Origin: Streptomyces sp. LBL
GTDB lineage: Bacteria; Actinomycetota; Actinomycetes; Streptomycetales; Streptomycetaceae
DNA length: 64,000 nt
Reading direction: 5' to 3'
NCBI RefSeq assembly: GCF_029893585.1
Contig: NZ_JARXYX010000007.1
Span: 62,001-126,000 of the forward strand
Shown here: piece after piece, positions 56,374 to 63,825 of the stretch
Layout: each line of letters begins with the position of its first letter
Numbering within the stretch: position 1 is the first letter of the stretch
Program-made: the position numbers and the translations under genes
The notes under the pieces: model-generated
The model's database searches: none
What the model saw: only the letters and a program-made list of their open reading frames with translations
Told to the model about the DNA's origin: nothing

Positions 56374-57563
56374 ATTCGGTTCCCTTCCTGTGGAGCTGCG
56401 GACGGTGTTGTCCCTCCGGCCGCCGTGACGGCAGGGAGTTGACGGAAGTGGTGGGCGATCTTGCGCTGGAAGGATAGTTCCGCTGCCAGGTCCGGCGGCT
56501 CGGCGAGCCGTGGCGTGATCGAGCGGTCCAGGGGTCCGATGCCACGAGCCTTCGCGTGCATGGCAGATTGGATCTGTCTGGCTTCGATGAATGCGAGGAG
56601 ACCATCGCCGTGCAGCCCGAGAGCCTCGCCCTCGCGCCGGGTTGCTGACTCCTCGTCCGGCGTCATCCATAGACGCAGAGCCCATTGGGCGTCTCGTATC
56701 TCGACAACCATGCGATACAGCTGAGTGCGCAGATCGTCACCCCGGGCCAGCTCAAGAACGGGATCAGGTACATGCATCGTGATCTGCTGGTGAAGTGGAG
56801 TGAGGCGTCTGCGGAGGTAAAAGCGGTAGGCCCAATGCTTCGTTGCGGTGAGGTAGGGCCCCCAGTCCGGCAGCGTCCAGCCGAGGGTCGTGCAGACGGT
56901 GGCGGTCAATAGGGCGAACGGTACGAGAGGCTCCCAGGCGTGCCCTGTGATCCCGAACAGCCCGGCAACGATGTCAGCGGTGCGACATGCCCCGTAAACC
57001 AGGGCGGCCGGCAGGTTCAGGGCGGCCAGTCGAAGACCTCGGCGCAGCCATGGCCTGGGCGATATGAGGGCGTGTTGCCAGCACAGACGACAAACGTCGA
57101 TCTGATTGAAGACGTAGGCCGCGACGTAGATCGACAGGTAGGCCGGGGAGTCCTGAGCGGTTTCCACAGCGAAGTCGACGGGAGACTCGTGGGCGTGGGT
57201 GGCACTGATGAAGAGGGTGATCATCACGATCAGCACGACGCCGATACCGATGAGCCGGGGCCGTGCCTTGCGCCATGCCACCTCTCGCTCGTATGTGAGA
57301 TGCAGCAGGACGATCTGCTGGAACACCGCTAGAAGTGTGGCGAGGCTTTGGGTGAAAATGCCTGAGAAGTTCACGACGCCGACGAGGTCGCTGGTGGCCA
57401 TCCACACGGCCGGAATGGACACCGTGAAGAGCACGGCGGGTGTGAGGAAGTTCCCGCACAGCGCCCACTGGGCCGGTGACCGGTCGATGCGCAGGACGCG
57501 GAGCTTGTAGAAGAACGCTGCGGCATTCACGGCAGCGCAAACGGAATACAGGATGCTGTTCAT
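56370..57563 (-). CDS. Seven-helix DUF6545/MAB_1171c-type membrane protein
   Basis: A 397-residue protein. Seven hydrophobic helices fill residues 1-235, beginning MNSILYSVCAAVNAAAFFYK. A soluble C-terminal region of about 160 residues is rich in Arg and Glu (DDLRTQLYRMVVEIRDAQWALRL). This is the architecture of the actinobacterial family often labelled MAB_1171c putative transporter; a transport or receptor role has not been shown as far as I know. The ATG at 57563 lies six bases after the ImmA-like gene. The position between a regulator pair and a P450 suggests a sensor or permease for a small molecule. Confidence 0.82.
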   Translation of the reverse strand: MNSILYSVCAAVNAAAFFYKLRVLRIDRSPAQWALCGNFLTPAVLFTVSIPAVWMATSDLVGVVNFSGIFTQSLATLLAVFQQIVLLHLTYEREVAWRKARPRLIGIGVVLIVMITLFISATHAHESPVDFAVETAQDSPAYLSIYVAAYVFNQIDVCRLCWQHALISPRPWLRRGLRLAALNLPAALVYGACRTADIVAGLFGITGHAWEPLVPFALLTATVCTTLGWTLPDWGPYLTATKHWAYRFYLRRRLTPLHQQITMHVPDPVLELARGDDLRTQLYRMVVEIRDAQWALRLWMTPDEESATRREGEALGLHGDGLLAFIEARQIQSAMHAKARGIGPLDRSITPRLAEPPDLAAELSFQRKIAHHFRQLPAVTAAGGTTPSAAPQEGNRI

Positions 57564-57569
57564 CGTTGC

Positions 57570-58139
57570 TCAGACCCATGCGAGACGGCGGGACTCCAGG
57601 GCGGACAGGCGTACGACGAGATCTTGTGCACCCGGTGGGACGGGGCGCGTCTTGTCGGTGCTCCAACTGCAGATCCGCTGCCCGAGGAGGGAGCCGATGT
57701 ACTCCGCTTCCCGTTCCTCCTCGGTGTGAGTGTGGTCGCGGCCCAGGACCCGGTTCACGAGCCCGGGGTCCAGAGAGGGTGTGAACAGCTCGGCCACCAG
57801 CGGCGAATGGGTGGCAAGGGTGGGGTGGTCACAGATGAGGTGGCCGATCTCGTGCAGGACAACCTGCTGTTGATGAACGGGGGCCAAGCGCGCCTCGTAG
57901 ACGATGAAGTCCTGGTCCTGCATCTCGATGAGCAACCCGTCGGGGCTTCCGAGCGGAAGGCCTATAGCCACGACGTGAAGGGGGCGGCCACGCAGCCCGC
58001 TGAGCCGCTCACACAGAGCGGGGACAGTGAGCTGTTCCTCGTCGGCCAGGCCGAGAGCGCGGACTCGCTCGACGCAACGGTGTCTGAAGGCGCTGTGGTG
58101 CTGGTCGGTTGGCATGTTTCGGCTTAATCGTGGGGACAT
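57570..58139 (-). CDS. ImmA/IrrE-family metallopeptidase
   Basis: A 189-residue putative zinc peptidase. The HExxH motif is VVLHEIGHLICDH (about residue 95-99), and the later glutamate ligand is probably in EEEREAEYIGSLLG. ImmA-type enzymes cleave the XRE repressor encoded beside them in response to a signal, as in ICEBs1 and in Deinococcus IrrE/DdrO. The partner XRE gene is directly upstream, 41 bases away. The first ATG at 58139 is used; an internal ATG at 58115 (MPTDQHH) is also possible. Confidence 0.88.
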   Translation of the reverse strand: MSPRLSRNMPTDQHHSAFRHRCVERVRALGLADEEQLTVPALCERLSGLRGRPLHVVAIGLPLGSPDGLLIEMQDQDFIVYEARLAPVHQQQVVLHEIGHLICDHPTLATHSPLVAELFTPSLDPGLVNRVLGRDHTHTEEEREAEYIGSLLGQRICSWSTDKTRPVPPGAQDLVVRLSALESRRLAWV

Positions 58140-58180
58140 CGTGCCGCTGACCGTTACTCTCTCGTGCGTGGGGGGTGTGG

Positions 58181-58657
58181 TTACTGCGCGGGCGGCAGCT
58201 CCTGCAATGCAGTGCGGGCCTGCTCTGCGTTCGCGACGATTCCGTGGAGCAGCCGGGCCAGCTGCTCTACAGAAGCAGGGGGCAGGCCGGTGGGGGCGGC
58301 TCTACGCGCTACGACACCCTCGACTCCTTGCTCCCGCATCTGAGTCAGCATGTCCAGTTCCGCATTGACTTGCTGGAAGACAGCTTCGTCAAGGAAGTAC
58401 GCGATGCGCCTGATGCCGAGACTGTGGGCGACTTTCGCGAGCGTCTCAAGCGTCACGTTGGCACCTTCGGCGGACTCGGCCTGGGCGAGGGTGCGCGCCG
58501 AGACATGGGTCCGATCGGCCAGCGTGGCAAGGGTGAACGGTCCCTCAGGGTGATGCTGACGGATGTGCCGTAGCCGCTCGGCGACTGCCTGCTTGGAAGC
58601 GCGGACTACTTCATCCAGCGATTGATCGCGTTCATCGGCGGAGCGATCTTGGTTCAC
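58181..58657 (-). CDS. XRE-family regulator, first gene of the ImmA-DUF6545-P450 operon
   Basis: A 158-residue protein with an XRE helix-turn-helix at about residues 25-85 (TLATLADRTHVSARTLAQAE) and a C-terminal helical part that could be the dimerisation and cleavage region. The GTG at 58657 has a strong GAGGAGG site. By analogy with ImmR/DdrO it is probably the repressor of its own operon and the substrate of the neighbouring metallopeptidase. Three phased direct repeats in the promoter are the likely operator. Confidence 0.88.
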   Translation of the reverse strand: MNQDRSADERDQSLDEVVRASKQAVAERLRHIRQHHPEGPFTLATLADRTHVSARTLAQAESAEGANVTLETLAKVAHSLGIRRIAYFLDEAVFQQVNAELDMLTQMREQGVEGVVARRAAPTGLPPASVEQLARLLHGIVANAEQARTALQELPPAQ

Positions 58658-58684
58658 GGGTCCTCCTCTCAGGCATATTCAGGG

Positions 58685-58723
58685 TCATGCAGTATCATGC
58701 AATCTTCATGCAATAAACTGCAA
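58685..58723 (-). promoter_or_regulatory. Promoter and phased direct-repeat operator of the XRE operon
   Basis: TCATGCA occurs at 58685-58691, 58695-58701 and 58706-58712, spaced 10 and 11 bases, one helical turn each. On the minus strand TTGCAG (58723-58718) and CATGAT (58699-58694) are separated by 18 bases and could be the -35 and -10. The repeats overlap the promoter, as expected for repression. Confidence 0.6.
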
Positions 58724-59219
58724 CCCTGGTGCTTGGAGTGGACCGAAGTTCGGTGGTGTCGGGTCTGGAATGGGGCGTGGCATCGGATCGGGTCGGTTGT
58801 CTGGAGGGTGAAGAGTCGGCGTGCGCCATCAAGCGGAAGCTACTGACCAGTTGACATGCGAGGAGGCGGGCCGCCGAGGTGGATGCGGTGAGGGGGTGGT
58901 GAAGATCTCGGCCCTCGACGGTTTGGCGGAGGAGGGGGGGCCTGACGAGGGGCAGGTGCGCCGCCTCGCGAGCGAAGCGCCCAATGTGATCCGACGGGGG
59001 ACGCCTGGCGCCTCGGCATTCCGGGAGGCGCGGGCGGTTGTGGAGGTGCTTGCGTTCCTGAGGCCGGGGTTGGCCTCTCCCGAGGGAGAGCCGGGTGCTT
59101 CTCGAACGCGAAGAGATAGGTGACATGTTTCAAGAGTTGCTGTACCTTCGGGGTCGTCGGCCGGGTGTAGTAGTTGCAGGATCCGGCCCGGCGGTGCCGC
59201 GTGGGCGGCGCCCTTCCCT

Positions 59220-59264
59220 GCTCCTCGCGGGTGGCCGACCCCCCGCGCCCCACCCGCGAGGAGC
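59220..59264. terminator. Perfect 15-bp inverted repeat
   Basis: GCTCCTCGCGGGTGG at 59220-59234 pairs exactly with 59250-59264 around a 15-base loop. It is not next to any called gene end. Confidence 0.6.
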
Positions 59265-59304
59265 GGCCGCGTCGGTGCGGCCTCAGGGTGAGCGGATGGG
59301 AGCG

Positions 59305-59339
59305 GAGCCCGCCGCGGTCATACAGGCCGCGGCGGGCTC
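59305..59339. terminator. Perfect 13-bp inverted repeat
   Basis: GAGCCCGCCGCGG at 59305-59317 pairs exactly with 59327-59339 around a nine-base loop and is followed by TCTCCCGTTT. It may end an upstream transcript before the parB-like promoter. Confidence 0.65.
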
Positions 59340-59420
59340 TCCCGTTTCCGGGCGCCGCGGCGCGGCATTGAGGCCCGCGCGACCACTCGGGCGTACCTGG
59401 CGCGAAGGGAATGAATTGAG

Positions 59421-59494
59421 TTCAGGAATACAGAATTGAATTCCTGAAATTAAAAAGAATTCCCACTTGTATTAGAGGTGTATGCGATTAAGAT
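59421..59494 (+). promoter_or_regulatory. AT-rich promoter and palindrome before the ParB-like gene
   Basis: A palindrome TTCAGGAAT-N10-ATTCCTGAA lies at 59421-59448. TTGTAT (59467-59472) and TAAGAT (59489-59494), 16 bases apart, form a good promoter about 70 bases before the start codon. The island is strikingly AT-rich for this genome. Confidence 0.65.
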
Positions 59495-59561
59495 ATAAGT
59501 GTAAGGAAAAAGGGAAAGCCAAAAAGGATGGCCTCCCTGGGAATTTGAAAGGCGCGGGAAA

Positions 59562-60692
59562 ATGTTCGCTAACCTCAAGGTCTCCGAGATCGCCCCGAAC
59601 CCGGAGCAGCCTCGCAAGTTCTTCGATGAGGCGCAGCAGGAGGAGCTGACGGCCAGCATCAAGGAGAACGGCCTCCTCCAGCCGGTCGTCGTCCGTCCGG
59701 TCGAGGGGGCCGAAGTCCCCTACATGCTGATCGCGGGCGAGCGCCGGTGGAGGTCCTGCCAGGCGGCCGGCCTGGAGGTCATCCCTGCCAAGGTCATCGA
59801 GGGCGCCAGTGAGGAAAAGGCGTACGTCCTCAGCATCGCTGAGAACGTCAACCGCTCGGACATGACGATCATGGAGGAGGCTGGCGCGTACGCCGACCTC
59901 AAGGCGGCGGGCTGGACTCCGGCCAAGATCGCCAAGCAGTTCGGCAAGACGGAGACCCACATCACCTGGCGCCTGGGCCTGCTCACTCTGCGGCCCGAGG
60001 TCGCCGAGATGGTCGACAAGGGTCAGATTAAGAACAACCTGGCCTGGCACATCGCCCAACTCAACCCGGCCAACCAGATGGTGGCGGCCATGCGGTACGT
60101 GCGCGGCGACTTCGACACCGAAGCCGAGGCCCAGCACTTCGCCAACGGCCTGAAGATGATGGAGCAGCAGACCTCCCTCACCAACGAGCAGCCGCCGACG
60201 GAGGAGGAGGCGAAGAAGCACAAGGCGGCCAAGGCTAAGGCGAAGGACGGCCTCGGCAAGGCGGAAGAGGTCCTGATCCCGCTGCTGGAGGGCCTGGCCG
60301 AGAAGAAGCCCGAGGACCTGGCCGTCATCCTCGGTGACGACCTCGCCCGCCACCTGCGGGTTGTTACCCGCCTGCACGCCAAGGTCCAGATGGTGAAGAA
60401 CATCTTGAGCAAGGCGCAGGGCATTCAGCGGGCCATGGAGGCCGAGTTCAACAAGGCGGCCGTTGAGGTCCAGCAGGAGGCCGCAGCGAAGAAGGCGGAC
60501 GAGGAGGCCAAGCCCGAGACGGCCGAAAAGCCCGCCGAGCCGCAGGTCACCGATAGGGGCGAGGCGAAGGCGGCGGCCAAGCCGCGGCCCGCCGCCAAAA
60601 AGGCGCCCGCGAAGCCCGCAGCGCGCACGACGGCCACCACCAAGGCCCCGGCGCGGCGGGCGCCCGCCAAGAAGGCCGAAGCGGCGAAGTAG
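59562..60692 (+). CDS. ParB/RepB-like DNA-binding protein with Lys/Ala-rich tail
   Basis: A 376-residue ParB-family protein. The N-terminal ParB/Srx nuclease-like domain includes NPEQPRKFF, LLQPVVVRPV and AGERRWRSCQAAG; SIAENVNRSDMTIMEEAGAY is box III, followed by an HTH (WTPAKIAKQFGKTETHITWRL). The C-terminus is a long Lys/Ala/Pro tail (AAKKAPAKPAARTTATTKA) resembling histone H1. No parA gene is adjacent, so it may partition the excised element with a host ParA, or act as a regulator. The ATG at 59562 is preceded by AAAGGCGCGGG. Confidence 0.88.
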   Translation: MFANLKVSEIAPNPEQPRKFFDEAQQEELTASIKENGLLQPVVVRPVEGAEVPYMLIAGERRWRSCQAAGLEVIPAKVIEGASEEKAYVLSIAENVNRSDMTIMEEAGAYADLKAAGWTPAKIAKQFGKTETHITWRLGLLTLRPEVAEMVDKGQIKNNLAWHIAQLNPANQMVAAMRYVRGDFDTEAEAQHFANGLKMMEQQTSLTNEQPPTEEEAKKHKAAKAKAKDGLGKAEEVLIPLLEGLAEKKPEDLAVILGDDLARHLRVVTRLHAKVQMVKNILSKAQGIQRAMEAEFNKAAVEVQQEAAAKKADEEAKPETAEKPAEPQVTDRGEAKAAAKPRPAAKKAPAKPAARTTATTKAPARRAPAKKAEAAK

Positions 60693-60729
60693 GACGGAGG
60701 GGGCGCGGCGGAGACCGCGCCCCACTCCT

Positions 60730-60781
60730 CATTGCGCAGCGGGCGCACCTGGGGGTTCCGGGCCGCGCCCGCTGCGCAATG
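60730..60781. terminator. Perfect 17-bp inverted repeat after the ParB-like gene
   Basis: CATTGCGCAGCGGGCGC at 60730-60746 pairs exactly with 60765-60781 around an 18-base GC loop. It lies 38 bases after the stop and is probably a terminator, but the long exact dyad could also be a protein-binding site. Confidence 0.7.
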
Positions 60782-60789
60782 GGCGCCGG

Positions 60790-60899
60790 AATTGCAGAAT
60801 TCAGAGAAACTAATTCAGAGTGAATATGTACCTGGCTCGCTAATTCTAATAAGATGTAAGCACAGGAAAGGGAAAACCTCACAAGATTGGACTGGGAAA
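60790..60899 (+). promoter_or_regulatory. AT-rich promoter island similar to the one before the ParB-like gene
   Basis: The stretch contains AATAAGATGTAAG with TAAGAT at 60850-60855, followed by GGAAAGGGAAAACC. This is the same order of elements as TTAAGATATAAG...AAGGGAAAGCC upstream of the ParB-like gene. Two short GAATTCAGAG/TAATTCAGAG repeats lie upstream (about 60798 and 60811). Confidence 0.55.
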
Positions 60900-61229
60900 A
60901 TGGCGGAAGACGTGAAACTGGATTCTGTTGGTCTCCATCAGGTCAGGTCGGAGTACGTGGACTGGGGGAGCAAGTCGGCCAGCCCAGCGATCCGTGACGT
61001 GGCGGCGTACCTCTCCTTCCTCCTTGCAGAGTCGAGGGAGCTCGTACCGGGCCCGACCTCGGAAGTCTTCGCTGGCCTGGAGGAGACCACGGCCTCTCAG
61101 TTCTCCAACGAGACCAACAGGGTCCTCCGTCTCGCGGCCGACCTTGAAGGCGGCCGGGCGGAATTCGACATCGTCATCCAGTACGCGGCCCCGACCTCCT
61201 TCATCTCCCCGTACAAGCAGGAAGGCTAG
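60900..61229 (+). CDS. Small acidic protein of unknown function
   Basis: A 109-residue protein (begins MAEDVKLDSVGLHQVR), acidic and mostly helical, without a membrane segment or recognised motif. The ATG at 60900 ends an AT-rich promoter island like that of the ParB-like gene, and a terminator follows the stop, so it is transcribed on its own. The shared promoter type implies co-regulation with the ParB-like protein. Element-specific; I do not recognise the family. Confidence 0.7.
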   Translation: MAEDVKLDSVGLHQVRSEYVDWGSKSASPAIRDVAAYLSFLLAESRELVPGPTSEVFAGLEETTASQFSNETNRVLRLAADLEGGRAEFDIVIQYAAPTSFISPYKQEG

Positions 61230-61237
61230 GTCGGAGT

Positions 61238-61268
61238 CGGAGGGGGTGCGGGAGTCCGCCCCCCTCCG
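61238..61268 (+). terminator. Hairpin after the small acidic protein gene
   Basis: CGGAGGGGG at 61238-61246 pairs with CCCCCTCCG ending at 61268 around a 13-base loop, nine bases beyond the stop codon. Confidence 0.7.
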
Positions 61269-61345
61269 TGGGCCTGGGTGGAATTACTGGCCGCCGGCGC
61301 TGACGAGCGCGCCCGGCCGCTGAGCAGCACGAAAGGAACAGTTGA

Positions 61346-61756
61346 GTGCTAACCCTGTTTACCAGCCGGTTTCAGGCGTTCCAGCCCCCGCAGGGGGTGC
61401 CGGTACGGATCACCCTGGGCGGTGTCCGCTTCAAGCTCCCCTACTCCCTCACCCACTCGGTGCGGGAGCTTGCGCCGCGTCGCGACTACCTCTCCGTGCC
61501 CGAGCCCGATTTCACTACGGCGTACCGGGCCGACCTCGACCGGCTCGGGCCCGAGCGGATCGCGGCGCGGCTGCGGCAGATCGCGGAGGCAGAGAACGAT
61601 CACCGTCTGGTTCTACTCTGCTTCGAGGACCTGTCCGCCCCTCGGCAGTGGTGTCACCGGAGGATCTTCGCCGCCTGGTGGAAGGAGGCCACCGGCGATG
61701 CCGTGCGCGAACTGTCCCCCGTGGACGACCAATATGAGCAAGGCACACTGATGTGA
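61346..61756 (+). CDS. DUF488-family protein
   Basis: A 136-residue protein matching DUF488 in its second half: HRLVLLCFEDLSAPRQWCHRRIFAAWW carries the conserved cysteine and CHR motif (shown in two overlapping parts, LVLLCFEDL and WCHRRIFAAWW). DUF488 proteins are common in phages and mobile elements, and their function is not established. The GTG at 61346 has GAAAGGA upstream. It follows the small acidic protein gene after a terminator. Confidence 0.75.
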   Translation: MLTLFTSRFQAFQPPQGVPVRITLGGVRFKLPYSLTHSVRELAPRRDYLSVPEPDFTTAYRADLDRLGPERIAARLRQIAEAENDHRLVLLCFEDLSAPRQWCHRRIFAAWWKEATGDAVRELSPVDDQYEQGTLM

Positions 61757-62133
61757 CGGGGGCAAAGCCGACCCGGCAAGATAGGTCACATACTTCAAAC
61801 TGATGTTCTTCTTGCTTGGATCCATTGCAGGGCTCGGCCGAGTATCCGCCCGGCCGGGCCCTGCCGTACTTCTTCGCCACGCGTCAGGGCTACAGAAACA
61901 GCGAGAGCACTCTTCCTGGCTCTACACGCTATGGCTTCGACGCGGCCGGGCAACCGGACGACTACGCGGCAGCCATAGAGGTAGCGACGGCGTCGGCGGC
62001 CACCCGGACAGGAGATCGACGGCGGCGCCAGGGTTCCCGCGCGCGATGCCCTGGATCATGCCGTCACGGCGACGGGCGCGCAGCAGTGGAAGACCGTCGA
62101 CGTCGTTGGGCACAGGTGCCGGCCACAGACGCG
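61757..62133. other. 377-base spacer; no confident gene
   Basis: It holds one copy of the AAGATAGGTCACA motif (61778-61790). Frames on both strands through 61816-62133 lack recognisable domains. The minus frame ending at 61922 (with DGMIQGIARGNPG) is mostly the shadow of the next gene in another frame. A decayed gene cannot be excluded. Confidence 0.35.
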
Positions 62134-62904
62134 TCAGCCACAACCAAGTGGCGACCGAAGGGTCGCCGGAAGCCCGGCTTCCGGAGCGGCGTCGATGCTG
62201 TGTGCCAGCTGCTCGCCGACCAGACCGATCAGCTGGCCTCGGCTGTCGTGTCGAGGCTGTATCCCTCGTACCAGCGGGGGATCGCGGACGGGGATGGGCG
62301 ACATACCCAGAGAAGGAGCGACTTCGGCAAGGGACCGGTAGTTGCCTCGGCGCCCCGGGGCCCGCCGCAGCCGGTAGTCCTGCACCGCGGTGTACGAGCC
62401 GTCGGCGAGGTGAGGCGCCTGGAGTGCGTGGCACAACAGGCTGGTGAACGCGCGGTACACCGAGCGGCGTACCCGGGCCCACTGCTCCGGGTCGCTGCCG
62501 ATCACGCGCATCAGGGCGTGCCAGCGGTCGGCGTACGGTCCGGTGGGGGCCGGCCACCCGGCGCCGCCGGGCGTGAGCCTGGCCCCGTCCTCGTCTTCGT
62601 CCTCGGTCCAGTTACGCAGCTCGGACCCGAGCCGGTCCAGGTCCAGGTCGCCGATCGCGGCGCCGGTCCATCCCATCGCGATCCGGAGGGACTCCGCGAT
62701 CGCGGCCACCAGGTGGTCGCGGGCTTGCGGATCGTCTCCGAGCAGGAAGGCGCGGTCGGCCAGCACCGGGGGGTCTTGGTCCTGGTGCCAGCGGACGACT
62801 GCTTCTGCCCATGGCCATGCGTCGCTGTAGGGGGCGCTTCCGCCATGAGTGGCCCGGTACTGGTCGGCGAATTGGGGCAGTACGGCATACGGGTCAAAAG
62901 CCAT
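62134..62904 (-). CDS. Element protein of unknown function, paralogue A
   Basis: A 256-residue soluble protein starting MAFDPYAVLPQFADQY. Distinctive segments are WPWAEAVVRWHQ, IAESLRIAM and GWPAPTGPYADRWHAL. The same segments recur in the adjacent upstream gene, so the two are tandem paralogues. I do not recognise the family, and there is no catalytic motif I can defend. The ATG at 62904 is used; in-frame ATGs at 62922 and 62937 are alternatives. The C-terminus from about residue 220 looks less constrained. Confidence 0.7.
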   Translation of the reverse strand: MAFDPYAVLPQFADQYRATHGGSAPYSDAWPWAEAVVRWHQDQDPPVLADRAFLLGDDPQARDHLVAAIAESLRIAMGWTGAAIGDLDLDRLGSELRNWTEDEDEDGARLTPGGAGWPAPTGPYADRWHALMRVIGSDPEQWARVRRSVYRAFTSLLCHALQAPHLADGSYTAVQDYRLRRAPGRRGNYRSLAEVAPSLGMSPIPVRDPPLVRGIQPRHDSRGQLIGLVGEQLAHSIDAAPEAGLPATLRSPLGCG

Positions 62905-62973
62905 GGCTGCAGTCTGTCTCATCGGACGATGTCGCAAGCGCGGAATGTCGCTGAGTCGCCGAACTCCTACGTG

Positions 62974-63566
62974 TCAGGCTGCCGTTGACGCAGAGACAGA
63001 TGCCACGCCCTCGCTGCCTTGGTAGGCGAGCGGGTCCTTGACCGCGACCGGCGCTGTGATGCCGAGGGTGGGCGCGGTGTCGGCAAGGGCGACGTAGTCG
63101 ATGTTGTAAGTGTGCAAGCGGTGGTCGGCGGCGCCTTTGCGCTGCGGGTCTTTGGCCGTGTGGAACAGCAGCCCGTGCAGCACGTCGTTCGCGCCTGCGG
63201 CCAGCCGCTCCGCTCGTTCGGGGTTGCTGGGCGGGAATGCCGCCCGCCACTGGTCGGCGTACGGGCCGGTGGGCCCGGGCCAGCCGGATGTTCCCGGTGC
63301 CAGATAGTTCCTGCCGCGGACCCAGTACCAGACTCCCTGGAGGGTGTTGTCGAGGGGCAGGTCCCCTGGAGTCCGGTCGTGGCGGGTCATGTTCAGGCGC
63401 AGGGTCTCGGCGATGGCGGCGGGAACGTGCTTGATGTCGTCGTCATCGAGCGGTCGGCGCTTTTCAGGCTCAGCCCGAGGTGCTGCTCGTTCGCTCGGGA
63501 CCAGGCCAGCACCGCCTCTGCCCACGGCCGGCGGTCGGTGTACGGATGGTCGGCCGGTTCTGGCAA
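62974..63566 (-). pseudogene. Paralogue B of the neighbouring element protein, probably frameshifted
   Basis: The lower part of the frame (62974 to about 63450) reads IKHVPAAIAETLRLNM and GWPGPTGPYADQWRAA, close to paralogue A. The part that should precede it, HPYTDRRPWAEAVLAW, is found in a different frame at about 63470-63550. The two halves meet near 63440-63460 at a one- or two-base frameshift. A TTG at 63566 is the only nearby candidate start in the upstream frame. It may be a pseudogene, a sequencing error or a programmed shift. Confidence 0.6.
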
Positions 63567-63585
63567 CGTACCGCTCGGTGTGCGT

Positions 63586-63735
63586 CTACACCCACCCCTG
63601 GGTGATGAACATTCCCGTCGCGCCTCCTGGAACGGTCATGGTCATTCCGTCTTCGCCGGAGGCTTCCGCCAACTCCGGTGTGCGGTTGGGGTGATGCCGG
63701 CGGGAGCGTACGCGGGGACCGCGCAGCAGGCTCAC
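63586..63735 (-). CDS. Possible 49-residue protein
   Basis: A short frame from GTG at 63735: a very basic first half (SLLRGPRVRSRRHHPNR), then an acidic patch and a hydrophobic C-terminus MTVPGGATGMFITQGWV. It sits just upstream of the frameshifted paralogue B, on the same strand. No ribosome binding site stands out. A leader/core-like division is visible, but I would not claim a peptide natural product on this alone. Confidence 0.35.
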   Translation of the reverse strand: MSLLRGPRVRSRRHHPNRTPELAEASGEDGMTMTVPGGATGMFITQGWV

Positions 63736-63825
63736 CGTCAGCGGGCTCTGCCGGCTGGCCGTGGGTGGTCAGGTACTGGCACAGTGAGGCCGAGGAGCCG
63801 GACACGGTGAGAGGAGCGGGCTGAC

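Larger units (their letters stand above)
58740..59561. other. Gene-poor stretch with hairpins upstream of the ParB-like gene
   Basis: More than 800 bases without a gene I can support. A 100-codon frame at 58821-59123 (plus) has mixed codon use and no recognisable domain. The region holds one copy of the AGATAGGTnACA motif (59113-59125), two perfect hairpins, and at the right end an AT-rich promoter island. A leader RNA or a replication/partition site is possible. Confidence 0.45.

Noticed and set aside
58821..59123. A 100-codon plus-strand frame upstream of the ParB-like gene
   Set aside because: Mixed third-position bias, no recognisable domain and no ribosome binding site; left as unassigned.
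59562..60692. ParB-like gene as proof of a chromosomal origin or plasmid replicon
   Set aside because: There is no parA, no replication protein and no parS cluster I can identify; it belongs to the integrated element.
61816..62988. A 390-codon plus-strand frame
   Set aside because: Mostly antisense to paralogue A, whose translation has consistent motifs shared with paralogue B.
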